Assembly (NCBI RefSeq): GCF_002835995.1
Contig: NZ_PJBZ01000051.1
Coordinates: 1 to 55,139 of the forward strand
DNA from: Psychromonas sp. Urea-02u-13
GTDB lineage: Bacteria > Pseudomonadota > Gammaproteobacteria > Enterobacterales > Psychromonadaceae
DNA: 55,139 nucleotides
Direction: 5' to 3'
Translations under genes and position numbers: made by a program
In this document: positions 46,882 through 55,139 of the stretch, piece after piece
Layout: each line of letters starts with the position of its first letter
Numbering within the stretch: position 1 is the first letter of the stretch
The notes under the pieces: model-generated
What the model was told of the DNA's origin: nothing
The model's database searches: none
Seen by the model: only the letters and a program-made list of their open reading frames with translations

Positions 46882-47577
46882 CTAAATAAAAGCAAAAGCA
46901 TCCCCATAAAGATGATCAAGAGATGCATTTTGCTTAACAAAATCTTCACGTGCTATTTTTGCCATCTCAAAACGTCCAACCACATAGATATCAAACGCAC
47001 TAAGATCAGCAAAGTCATTTAAAACAGCTTGATGAACATAACCTTGATGTCCTTGCCACTCTGCTTCAGGCAATTCAATCACAGGGTGGAAATGGATGTT
47101 TTGGTGTGCCTCTGCCCAGCTTGACGCTTCATCTTCAAAATAGAAATGAGAGTATTCTTTTACACCCCAGTAAAGATAAACAGGGTTAGTGAGGCCTTTA
47201 GCAACAATCTCTTCCAGAATAGATTTAACGTAAGAGAAACCTGTACCACCAGCCATCAGAATAATAGGACGTGTTGATGCTTCACGTAGGTAAGCATCGC
47301 CATTAGCAATTTCGACTTCAACTTGGCCATCACTTTGCATTTTATCAATCACTTGCATTGCGTAACCGTTTTCTGGTGTCGCACCAATATGTAGCTCAAT
47401 CAGATCTCCACCGGGCGCATTAGCAATTGAGAAATGGCGTTTATCTTTTTCTCCCATCACAACAGACACATATTGTCCTGCTTTATAGGAAACAGCTTGC
47501 TGTGGCTGTAAAAAAATACGGTATAAAAAATCATTTAATTTTTCGATTGAGCTTACTTTACAAGTAACAATAGACAT
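46882..47577 (-). CDS. fre: NAD(P)H-flavin reductase
   Basis: The 231-residue enzyme reduces free flavins with NAD(P)H. FAD-type binding region RHFSIANAP, nucleotide region ILMAGGTGFSYVKSIL and the E. coli-like C-terminus YGDAFAFI identify Fre. ubiD lies just upstream on the same strand, as in E. coli (ubiD-fre). The reduced FMN it makes can feed the UbiX/UbiD cofactor pathway, an inference from family knowledge. Confidence 0.96.
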   Translation of the reverse strand: MSIVTCKVSSIEKLNDFLYRIFLQPQQAVSYKAGQYVSVVMGEKDKRHFSIANAPGGDLIELHIGATPENGYAMQVIDKMQSDGQVEVEIANGDAYLREASTRPIILMAGGTGFSYVKSILEEIVAKGLTNPVYLYWGVKEYSHFYFEDEASSWAEAHQNIHFHPVIELPEAEWQGHQGYVHQAVLNDFADLSAFDIYVVGRFEMAKIAREDFVKQNASLDHLYGDAFAFI

Positions 47578-47954
47578 TTATTTCTCTTTAAAAAGGAAGT
47601 TTTAACAAATTGATAACAATTATACCCGTTATCATTCAAGGTGCAAAATTCAGCAAGCGGTGAGGTGAACAGATTCTAGGCAGAAAGTTGAAGATCTAGC
47701 TCGCTCAATCGATACTTTCTAACAACGAAGATGTTCTCCTCAAAGCTTGCCCTACGGGTTGCAAGCTCGAAAACTAATACGGCGTTGCAGTATTCGATAA
47801 GGACTAGCCATTAAAGAATTAAAGTCATTTATTTCATTCTACCGGTAGAGGATTAATGTTTTTATTAATCTCTCGTAAGGTCATCATACTGCGCCTTGCT
47901 TTAGTATCCGAGCTGGCAACTGAATAAAGCACTTTGATTGATAACAGGTATATA
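47578..47954. other. 377-bp spacer between ubiD and fre
   Basis: No gene. AAGCTTGCCCTACGGGTTGCAAGCT near 47740 forms an imperfect hairpin, and AGAGGATTAAT / ATTAATCTCT near 47845 another. ATTCAGCAAGC matches a stretch at ~22400, so part may be an interspersed repeat. Confidence 0.4.
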
Positions 47955-49424
47955 TCATGAAAAAATATCTAAATCTTGCCAAAGTGAATCTATTTTATCT
48001 TTCACTTTTTCATCCATCACAATAGGAACACCCCATTCTCGGTCTGTTTCACCCGACCACTTATTAGTTGCATCTAAGCCCATTTTTGACCCTAAGCCTG
48101 AAACAGGTGACGCAAAATCAAGGTAATCGATAGGTGTATGTTCAACCATAGTGGTATCACGCGCAGGGTCCATACGTGTTGTAATCGCCCACATCACATC
48201 ATTCCAATCACGTACGTTGATATCATCATCACAAACAATAATAAATTTGGTATACATAAACTGACGTAAGAACGACCAAATACCTAACATCACACGCTTA
48301 GCATGCCCTGGGTAACGCTTCTTGATAGAAACCACTGCCATGCGGTATGAACAACCTTCAGGCGGCAGATAAAAATCAACAATTTCAGGGAACTGTTTTT
48401 GTAAAATAGGAACAAAAACTTCATTCAGTGCAACACCTAAAATAGCAGGCTCATCGGGCGGACGACCAGTATAGGTACTGTGATAAATAGGCTTTTCGCG
48501 CGTAGTGACGTGAGTAACCGTCATGACTTGGAAATCATCTACTTCATTATAATAACCGGTATGATCGCCATAAGGCCCTTCAGGAGCCATTTCTCCAGGT
48601 TGTAAATACCCTTCTAAAATAATCTCTGCTGATGCAGGTACGTCCAAGTCATTACTTAGACTTTTAGCCACTTTAGTGCGCGAGCCACGTAATAAACCTG
48701 CAAACGCATATTCTGACAAGCTATCTGGGATGGGCGTTACAGCACCTAAAATAGTCGCGGGATCAGCACCTAATGCAACCGAGACAGGAAAGGGTTTACC
48801 CGGATTCGCTTCTTGCCACTGCTGAAAATCAATCGCACCACCACGGTGTGATAACCAGCGCATAATAATTTTATTTTTACCGATCAATTGCTGACGGTAA
48901 ATACCTAAATTCTGACGTTTTTTATAAGGGCCACGAGTAATGGTTAATCCCCAGGTAATCAACGGTGCCACATCACCAGGCCAGCAGGTCATAATAGGTA
49001 ATTTAGTTAAATCAACATCATCGCCTTCCATCACAATTTGCTGACAAGCAGGTTTTGCAATTGTTTTAGTGGGCATGTTTAAGACTTGCTTAAAAATAGG
49101 CAACTTTTCCCACAATGCTTTAATACCTTTAGGCGGCTCAGGCTCTTTTAAATAAGCGAGCCATTCCCCCACTTCACGCAACTGTGAAACATGCTCTTTA
49201 CCCATTGCCATCGCCACACGTTCAGTGGTACCAAACAGATTGGTTAATACAGGCGTATCGTAACCTTTCGGGTTTTCAAACAATAATGCAGGGCCACCTG
49301 CACGTAATGTACGATCTGAGATTTCCGTCATTTCTAATTTAGGATCAATCTCTTGCGTGATACGTTTTAATAAACCTTTATCTTCAAGTTGTGCAATAAA
49401 ATCACGTAGGTCATCAAACTTCAT
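47955..49424 (-). CDS. ubiD: 4-hydroxy-3-polyprenylbenzoate decarboxylase
   Basis: The 489-residue prenylated-FMN enzyme decarboxylates the ubiquinone ring precursor. [20 protein letters not shown] and [13 protein letters not shown] form the prFMN/metal site, with the catalytic Glu-Arg-Glu region downstream. Length is close to E. coli UbiD (497 aa). The N-terminus [17 protein letters not shown] is typical. It lies 75 bp after rho, separated by a terminator. Confidence 0.97.
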   Translation of the reverse strand: MKFDDLRDFIAQLEDKGLLKRITQEIDPKLEMTEISDRTLRAGGPALLFENPKGYDTPVLTNLFGTTERVAMAMGKEHVSQLREVGEWLAYLKEPEPPKGIKALWEKLPIFKQVLNMPTKTIAKPACQQIVMEGDDVDLTKLPIMTCWPGDVAPLITWGLTITRGPYKKRQNLGIYRQQLIGKNKIIMRWLSHRGGAIDFQQWQEANPGKPFPVSVALGADPATILGAVTPIPDSLSEYAFAGLLRGSRTKVAKSLSNDLDVPASAEIILEGYLQPGEMAPEGPYGDHTGYYNEVDDFQVMTVTHVTTREKPIYHSTYTGRPPDEPAILGVALNEVFVPILQKQFPEIVDFYLPPEGCSYRMAVVSIKKRYPGHAKRVMLGIWSFLRQFMYTKFIIVCDDDINVRDWNDVMWAITTRMDPARDTTMVEHTPIDYLDFASPVSGLGSKMGLDATNKWSGETDREWGVPIVMDEKVKDKIDSLWQDLDIFS

Positions 49425-49448
49425 GGGTAACTACCTCAAAAAATGGAT

Positions 49449-49478
49449 AAAAAAAACGCTACATAAGAGTAGCGTTTT
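49449..49478 (-). terminator. rho terminator
   Basis: ACGCTAC / GTAGCGT with a 6-nt loop; minus-strand run of six or seven U. Confidence 0.8.
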
Positions 49479-49499
49479 CATAAAACAAAATAGGGTAAA

Positions 49500-50768
49500 C
49501 TATTTCGCTTTTTGGTTCTTCATTGCGTCAAAGAAACTATCATTGCTCTTGCTTAAACCAAGCTTATCAATCATAAATTCAGTTGCGCCAATCTCACCCA
49601 TAGGATGTAAGATTTTACGTAGAATCCACATACGTTGTAACTCATCGGCTTTAGTTAATAATTCTTCACGACGAGTACCAGAGCGAGTAATATCAATTGC
49701 AGGGTAAGTACGTTTTTCAGCCAATTTACGATTTAAATGGATTTCACAGTTACCTGTTCCTTTAAATTCTTCGTAAATCACTTCATCCATCTTAGAACCA
49801 GTATCAATTAGCGCTGTTGCAAGAATAGTTAAACTACCACCCTCTTCAACATTACGTGCAGCACCAAAGAAACGTTTTGGACGATGTAATGCATTTGCAT
49901 CAACACCACCAGTCAATACTTTACCAGAGCTTGGTACAACCGTATTGTAAGCACGTGCTAGACGCGTAATCGAGTCTAATAGGATGATTACATCTTTTTT
50001 ATGCTCAACAAGACGTTTTGCTTTTTCGATAACCATTTCAGCAACTTGTACATGTCGGCTTGCTGGTTCATCGAACGTAGAGGCAACAACTTCACCACGT
50101 ACTAAACGGCTCATTTCTGTTACTTCTTCCGGACGTTCATCGATCAATAATACAATCAATTCTGCGTCAGGATGATTAATACTGATGCTCTGTGCGATAT
50201 TTTGTAGCAACATTGTTTTACCGGCTTTTGGCGGTGCAACAATTAATCCACGTTGGCCTTTACCAATCGGAGCAACAAGGTCAAGAATACGTGCTGTAAT
50301 ATCTTCAGTACTACCTGATCCACTCTCTAAACGTAAACGCTCATCAGGGTGAATAGGTGTTAAATTCTCAAACAATATTTTATTTTTTGAGTTTTCAGGC
50401 TTATCAAAGTTAACTTGGTTAATCTTTAATAGCGCGAAATAACGCTCACCGTCTTTAGGTGGGCGAATCTTACCTTCAACACTATCACCCGTTCGTAAAT
50501 TAAAGCGACGAATTTGACTAGGAGAGATATAAATATCATCTGGCCCAGCAAGGTACGAACTATCAGAGCTACGTAAGAAACCGAAGCCATCTTGCAATAT
50601 TTCTAGTACACCAGCTCCAAAGATATCTTCACCGCTTTTAGCGTGCGCTTTTAAAATTGCAAAAATAATATCTTGTTTTCTTAGGCGAGCTAAACTTTCT
50701 AGCCCTTGGGATTCACCAAGTTTTACAAGCTTGTGTACTGGAGTGTCTTTTAATTCAGTTAGATTCAT
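49500..50768 (-). CDS. rho: Transcription termination factor Rho
   Basis: The 422-residue hexameric RNA helicase has an N-terminal domain ([17 protein letters not shown]), a cold-shock RNA-binding domain ([20 protein letters not shown]), Walker A ([14 protein letters not shown]), Walker B ([15 protein letters not shown]) and the Q/R loops. Length is that of E. coli Rho (419 aa). It lies 143 bp downstream of trxA, the conserved order. Confidence 0.98.
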   Translation of the reverse strand: MNLTELKDTPVHKLVKLGESQGLESLARLRKQDIIFAILKAHAKSGEDIFGAGVLEILQDGFGFLRSSDSSYLAGPDDIYISPSQIRRFNLRTGDSVEGKIRPPKDGERYFALLKINQVNFDKPENSKNKILFENLTPIHPDERLRLESGSGSTEDITARILDLVAPIGKGQRGLIVAPPKAGKTMLLQNIAQSISINHPDAELIVLLIDERPEEVTEMSRLVRGEVVASTFDEPASRHVQVAEMVIEKAKRLVEHKKDVIILLDSITRLARAYNTVVPSSGKVLTGGVDANALHRPKRFFGAARNVEEGGSLTILATALIDTGSKMDEVIYEEFKGTGNCEIHLNRKLAEKRTYPAIDITRSGTRREELLTKADELQRMWILRKILHPMGEIGATEFMIDKLGLSKSNDSFFDAMKNQKAK

Positions 50769-50911
50769 AGGTTTTTAGGTAATCTGATTTGATGTGAGTG
50801 GAGTTGAGAATAGATTTGTTCATAATTTGAACGTTAAGGTAGCATTAAAATTTATAATAGTCCAGATTGGATAAGCTGTAGATCACAACTTATCTAATCT
50901 GCTAGAGTTTT

Positions 50912-51238
50912 TTAGATATTTGCATCTAAAAATTCAACAAGTTGGGTTTTAGATAACGCACCCACTTTAGTTGCTGCAACTTTACCGTCTTTGAATAACA
51001 ATAGAGTTGGAATGCCACGAATACCAAATTTTGGCGGCGTTGCATTGTTTTCATCGATATTTAATTTACCGATAGTAACTTTACCCGCATATTCAGCAGC
51101 AACTTCGCTAAGAATAGGTGCGATCATTTTACAAGGTCCACACCATTCAGCCCAAAAATCGACTAAAACAGGGCCTGAAGCATTAACTACATCTTCATCA
51201 AAACTTGCATCACTTAAAGTTACGATATTATCGCTCAT
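50912..51238 (-). CDS. trxA: Thioredoxin 1
   Basis: The 108-residue protein has the active site [10 protein letters not shown] and cis-Pro segment [11 protein letters not shown]. It is the general cytoplasmic disulfide reductase, in contrast to the Cys-less homologue at 17846. GGAGAG precedes the ATG. It is divergent from rhlB. Confidence 0.98.
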   Translation of the reverse strand: MSDNIVTLSDASFDEDVVNASGPVLVDFWAEWCGPCKMIAPILSEVAAEYAGKVTIGKLNIDENNATPPKFGIRGIPTLLLFKDGKVAATKVGALSKTQLVEFLDANI

Positions 51239-51360
51239 TTTTCTCTCCAGAAGGAATTAACTAGTAGATAGTCACTATATCACGAATATAGTAAATTATA
51301 TTTTCATTATTTGAATCGATCTCAATACTTATTGCAAGCATAAACTGTTATGCTCAGCAA

Positions 51361-52629
51361 ATGAATAAAACACACCTAACTCAAGTAAAATTTGCAGACC
51401 TTCCTATTGAGAAGAGTCTAGTTTCAGGCCTAACCGAACAAGGTTATGAATTCTGTACACCTATACAAGCACTGTCACTGCCTATCACCCTTTTAGGGAA
51501 AGATATCGCAGGGCAAGCTCAAACAGGGACAGGTAAAACACTCGCATTTTTACCTGCAGTCTTTCATCACCTATTGGTAAATAAAGCACCTGAAAATCGC
51601 CGTAAGAATCAACCACGCGCTATTATTTTGGCGCCGACACGTGAACTTGCAATCCAAATTCATAAAGACGCCATTATACTAGCGAAGGCCACTAATTTAC
51701 GCCTTGGATTAGCATATGGGGGCGAAAAAGTTGAAATTCAACTTAACAAACTCGAAAAAGGCGTTGATATTTTAATTGGCACAACAGGTCGTATCATCGA
51801 CTTCGTTAAACAAGGTGTTATTAACCTTGAGTCAATTCAAAGTGTGGTACTTGATGAAGCTGATCGCATGTTCGATCTTGGTTTTATCAAAGATATCCGT
51901 TACTTATTTAGACGTATGCCAGCGGCAGACCAGCGCTTAAATATGTTGTTCTCTGCAACCTTGTCACACAAAGTACAAGAGCTTGCTTTTGAACATATGA
52001 ATGATCCTGAGCATATTCAGATAGAACCTGAAAAAATGACCTCGGAAAATATTAGTGAAGAGCTTTTTTACCCTTCAAATGAAGACAAAATGCTTTTACT
52101 ATTGACCTTGATGGAAGATGAATGGCCAGAAAAAGCAATCGTTTTTGCTAATACTAAACATGTCTGTGAAAAGGTATGGGGTTATTTATCTGGAGATGGT
52201 TTACGCGCAGGTTTATTGACTGGTGACGTGCCACAGAAGAAACGTGAAAAAGTATTAAAACAGTTCACTGATGGTGAAATAGACGTTCTTGTTGCAACAG
52301 ATGTTGCTGCACGTGGTCTACATATTCCAAAAGTATCACACGTTTTTAACTTTGATTTACCAGATGATTGTGAAGATTATGTTCATCGTATTGGCCGTAC
52401 TGGTCGTGCTGGACAAACAGGCCTTGCTATTACACTAGCGTGTGAAAAGTATGTCTTTAATCTTCCTGGTATTGAGGAATACATTAAACATGCTATTCCT
52501 GTTAGCGAATACGACAAAGATGCATTACTTGATTCATTACCTGTAATGAAAATAACTAAGTACAAAGCAAATAACAGTAGTCGCCCAAACAACCGTAAAG
52601 ATAACTTTCACCGTAGTCACAAACGTTAA
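51361..52629 (+). CDS. rhlB: ATP-dependent RNA helicase RhlB
   Basis: The 422-residue DEAD-box helicase has Q motif, Walker A ([11 protein letters not shown]), DEAD box ([10 protein letters not shown]), SAT (FSATLS) and motif VI ([10 protein letters not shown]). Location next to trxA-rho and upstream of gppA identifies RhlB, the degradosome helicase, rather than another DEAD protein. The tail is short and basic ([13 protein letters not shown]). Confidence 0.96.
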   Translation: MNKTHLTQVKFADLPIEKSLVSGLTEQGYEFCTPIQALSLPITLLGKDIAGQAQTGTGKTLAFLPAVFHHLLVNKAPENRRKNQPRAIILAPTRELAIQIHKDAIILAKATNLRLGLAYGGEKVEIQLNKLEKGVDILIGTTGRIIDFVKQGVINLESIQSVVLDEADRMFDLGFIKDIRYLFRRMPAADQRLNMLFSATLSHKVQELAFEHMNDPEHIQIEPEKMTSENISEELFYPSNEDKMLLLLTLMEDEWPEKAIVFANTKHVCEKVWGYLSGDGLRAGLLTGDVPQKKREKVLKQFTDGEIDVLVATDVAARGLHIPKVSHVFNFDLPDDCEDYVHRIGRTGRAGQTGLAITLACEKYVFNLPGIEEYIKHAIPVSEYDKDALLDSLPVMKITKYKANNSSRPNNRKDNFHRSHKR

Positions 52630-52642
52630 TAAGTGATTAATA

Positions 52643-53545
52643 GTGATAGATAAACGCTATACCATCATCGACCTTGGCTCTAACAGTTTTCATATGTTAA
52701 CAGTGACCAAAGAAGAAGATGGTTTTAGCGCATTTTCTAAAACGAAACAAAAAGTTAGGCTCGCCTCGGGTTTAGATGTAAATAACAACTTAAATCCAAC
52801 AACAATAAAAACTGCATTAAACTGCCTGCAAACATTTCGCGATGAACTCGATACACTCCAGCCTGAAAAAATTCTTATTACAGCAACAGCGGCATTACGC
52901 CTTGCGAATAATAAACAAACTTTCATTCAACAAGCAGAAAGAATACTGCAATATCCAATTAAGCTTATTTCAGGTATTGAAGAAGCTAAAATCATTTATC
53001 GTGGTGTCGCATTTACTGAACAAAGCCAAGAACAACTATTAGTGATTGATATAGGTGGCGCAAGCACCGAACTAATTATTGGCCAAGGTAAACATGTATT
53101 AAAAGCTGAAAGCTTACATATGGGCAGTGTTACTTGGTTAAATAATTTCTTTTCTGACAACCAACTTAACAACGATAACTTTTCACGTGCAATACACCGC
53201 GCAAAAGAAATCATCCAACCACATGTCAAAAATTATCAAGAGCTAAACTGGTCATTTTGCATGGGGGCGTCAGGCACGATTCAAGCGGTCAACGAAGTAA
53301 ATAGTAAACAACAACTAAAGCCACATCTCACGCTAAGTTTACTCAACCAGATAAAACAGCAATGCATCGATTCACAGCAAATAGATGAACTCATCATTGA
53401 TGGTTTAAAAGAATCACGCCAAGCAGTTTTCGCGAGTGGTTTAGCCATTTTAATTGCACTCTTTGAGAGCTTAGGGATTGAAAAAATAACACTTTCTAAA
53501 GGCGCTTTGAGAGAAGGTTTAATCAGTATTTTACTGGAAAAGTAA
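52643..53545 (+). CDS. gppA: GppA/PPX phosphatase, short form
   Basis: The 300-residue protein carries the actin-like phosphatase domain: IIDLGSNSFHMLTV (phosphate 1), SGIEEAKIIYRGV, LVIDIGGASTELIIG and SGLAILIALFESL. E. coli GppA (494 aa) has an additional C-terminal HD-type domain of ~190 residues, absent here, so it resembles single-module PPX/GppA proteins. It should hydrolyse pppGpp or polyphosphate. GTG start, 13 bp after rhlB, conserved neighbour. Confidence 0.88.
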   Translation: MIDKRYTIIDLGSNSFHMLTVTKEEDGFSAFSKTKQKVRLASGLDVNNNLNPTTIKTALNCLQTFRDELDTLQPEKILITATAALRLANNKQTFIQQAERILQYPIKLISGIEEAKIIYRGVAFTEQSQEQLLVIDIGGASTELIIGQGKHVLKAESLHMGSVTWLNNFFSDNQLNNDNFSRAIHRAKEIIQPHVKNYQELNWSFCMGASGTIQAVNEVNSKQQLKPHLTLSLLNQIKQQCIDSQQIDELIIDGLKESRQAVFASGLAILIALFESLGIEKITLSKGALREGLISILLEK

Positions 53546-53721
53546 TCCCCCCAAAAACGCCTCTTTTAATGACAGTTCCATTACCGACAACTAATAATAG
53601 TTAATATAAAATACATATTGGTTAGAGATCAGATCCCCAACTAAAATATTATGTTTTGATTGCCTCAACAAACAAAAACAGTATTATCAAAAATCCTCCT
53701 TCCATCAAAAAGTTATTAGCT

Positions 53722-54696
53722 ATGCCGACTATCACACTGTTTTTCAGCGAATTATGCAAAGACATATTCCGCGTTACCTACACACTCTTCAAAATAATGA
53801 TCCCGATGTTAATCATCATAAAAATTGTAGAAGAGCTCGGCGGTATAATTTTAATAAGCCAATTACTCGGTCCATTAATGAATAGCGTAGGCCTCCCCGA
53901 CAGTATGAGCTTAGTCTGGGCGACAACGCTACTCACTAATATTTATGGGGGGTTGATTGTATTAATCAATATGGATGAAACATTAACAGTTGCACAAGCG
54001 TCTATCCTTGGCAGTATGATGCTACTCGCACATACCCTACCCATTGAAGCAACAATAGCGAAAAAAGCAGGCGTTAGCTTATGGGCTACTTTATTTTTAC
54101 GTATTGGCGGTAGCTTGCTCTTAGCCTGGTTACTGCATTTAAGTTATCAATATACTGATACTTTACAACATGAAGCCGTTATTCTTTGGAAGCCTGAAGT
54201 GAGTGCTGATACAAGCTACTTAGGATGGCTGATAAAACAAACATCTAGTTTATTTATGGTTTTTATCGTTATTTCTATTTTATTATTTACGTTGAAAATA
54301 CTTAAATTATTAGGTATTGAAAAATTAATGGCCTGGTTATTAAAACCCTTCTTACGTTTATTAGGTATCAGCAAAGAGGCAACCAGTTTAACAATAATTG
54401 GCATTACCCTAGGGCTCGCTTTTGGTGGAGGCTTGTTAATTCATGAGGCCAAACAAGGGCATATCAAAGCCCGTGATGTATTTACGGCGATCATGCTATT
54501 AAATCTATTGCATAGCTTAATAGAAGACACCTTGCTCATTCTATTAATAGGCGCAGATTTCAATACTATATTCTGGGGAAGGTTAATTTTTTCAATTGCA
54601 GTTATTTCTTTATTAAGCCAAGTAGTACGAAGATTAAGCCCTACTTTTTGTGAAGCCTATTTATATAAAAGTGTAGTTCCTATTAAACATGGCTGA
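53722..54696 (+). CDS. Gate-domain (nucleoside recognition) membrane protein
   Basis: The 324-residue protein has about eight membrane helices. Two related halves contain the Gate pattern (LVWATTLLTNIYGGLIVLIN and AFGGGLLIHEAKQG), as in the SpmA/FeoB C-terminal family. The transported or sensed molecule is unknown. The start is uncertain: ATG 53722 fits the family N-terminus, but no strong ribosome site precedes it, and a TTG at 53656 is in frame. Confidence 0.75.
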   Translation: MPTITLFFSELCKDIFRVTYTLFKIMIPMLIIIKIVEELGGIILISQLLGPLMNSVGLPDSMSLVWATTLLTNIYGGLIVLINMDETLTVAQASILGSMMLLAHTLPIEATIAKKAGVSLWATLFLRIGGSLLLAWLLHLSYQYTDTLQHEAVILWKPEVSADTSYLGWLIKQTSSLFMVFIVISILLFTLKILKLLGIEKLMAWLLKPFLRLLGISKEATSLTIIGITLGLAFGGGLLIHEAKQGHIKARDVFTAIMLLNLLHSLIEDTLLILLIGADFNTIFWGRLIFSIAVISLLSQVVRRLSPTFCEAYLYKSVVPIKHG

Positions 54697-54703
54697 GGTA
54701 TTT

Positions 54704-54865
54704 ATACCAATCGGAACAAATAGCTGATCTATTTTACTGGTTAAAATAACTTCCTTCTTCGTTGGAAATTTCGTAAAGGGAACAACCATTTACCTCAACT
54801 TTCGCCTTGAATTAAGCCATTTTCTCTGCGTAAAATTTAGATCACATACTTACTCCAATCGGTAT
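54704..54865. mobile_element. 162-bp MITE-like element
   Basis: Perfect 12-bp terminal inverted repeats (ATACCAATCGGA / TCCAATCGGTAT) bound a non-coding 162-bp segment. A decayed relative lies at 14827-14957 on the other strand. No transposase is in the window. Confidence 0.85.
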
Positions 54866-55139
54866 TAGTTATCGATAGATGATGAGAGTTACTGAATAAT
54901 CCTTAATTCAGCTAAAGGCGTTAATAACATTATTATTAATGCCTTTTTTGTACCTCGGGGATTGTAATGAGATCAGGCTTAAAATTTGCGAGTCTTAGAA
55001 GCAAATAATTAAAGCTGAATCAATTTAATTGTAAATATTTCATTAGGCTTACAGGTATTGTTCAACTAGCGTGTAACTTTAATTGTTAGGACCACTCACA
55101 TTATCACCCTGCTAAATCTGGTTATTATTCAATAACTTA
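54866..55139. other. Gene-free right end of the window
   Basis: It contains the terminator at 54914 and no other recognised feature. Confidence 0.4.
54914..54949 (+). terminator. Terminator downstream of the Gate-protein gene
   Basis: 14-bp stem AAAGGCGTTAATAA / TTATTAATGCCTTT (one G-U) then six T. The MITE separates it from the gene it probably serves. Confidence 0.8.

Overview
The window reads as a chromosomal segment of a marine, probably cold-adapted gammaproteobacterium. The proteins and gene order look closest to Psychromonas or related Alteromonadales/Vibrionales: a sodium-pumping oxaloacetate decarboxylase operon, csrA next to tRNA-Ser and three tRNA-Arg genes, rnr-rlmB-rpsF-priB-rpsR-rplI, prfB-lysS, yqaA-gshA, and trxA divergent from rhlB-gppA. 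The genus is inferred from family knowledge only; no search was run.

Layout. 1-3640: the 3' part of an HD-GYP protein, gloA, and two outer-membrane barrel genes. 3641-4632: a minus-strand tRNA operon (Arg-CCG, His, Pro, His, Pro) followed by 111-bp tandem repeats, each carrying the tRNA-Pro 3' end and a terminator. 4815-11116: rnr, rlmB, a DUF481-type barrel gene with an N-terminal anchor, and the S6/PriB/S18/L9 operon. 11117-14785: accessory DNA, starting with duplicated rplI tails and a frameshifted coding remnant, then four AT-rich plus-strand genes (a glycine-rich membrane protein, a sulfatase-modifying-factor-like protein without catalytic cysteines, and two small membrane proteins). 15065-20793: lysS, prfB with its programmed frameshift, a thioredoxin-2-like protein that has lost both active cysteines, and ilvIH. 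20981-29304: a small envelope operon including a PCuAC copper chaperone, a chemoreceptor, a CorB/CNNM-type protein, luxS, a lytic transglycosylase lipoprotein, gshA and yqaA. 29550-32768: oadGAB. 33294-38666: three tRNA-Arg, tRNA-Ser, csrA, lysC and alaS on the minus strand. 38861-40852: a MarR-GNAT regulator with azlCD. 41365-54696: polA, an acyltransferase, an HDOD-type protein, fre, ubiD, rho, trxA, then rhlB, gppA and a Gate/nucleoside-recognition membrane protein.

Most of the window is housekeeping: translation (ribosomal proteins, two tRNA clusters, LysRS, AlaRS, RF2, RlmB), RNA decay and termination (RNase R, RhlB, Rho, CsrA), replication (PolA, PriB), and amino-acid or thiol metabolism (IlvIH, LysC, GshA, LuxS, GloA).

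The least ordinary material lies between genes. At three unrelated gene 3' ends (tRNA-Pro, rplI and polA) a segment holding an intrinsic terminator has been copied two or more times, at periods of 111, 174 and 118 bp. The tRNA-Pro case resembles in design the tyrT (rtT) repeats of E. coli. Dispersed heptamer (AGCTGTY) repeats and a 162-bp MITE-like element add to a repeat-rich intergenic landscape. The four-gene island at 12175-14785 is the best candidate for an undescribed system; an envelope-targeting effector/immunity-type module is one hypothesis, not shown by the sequence.
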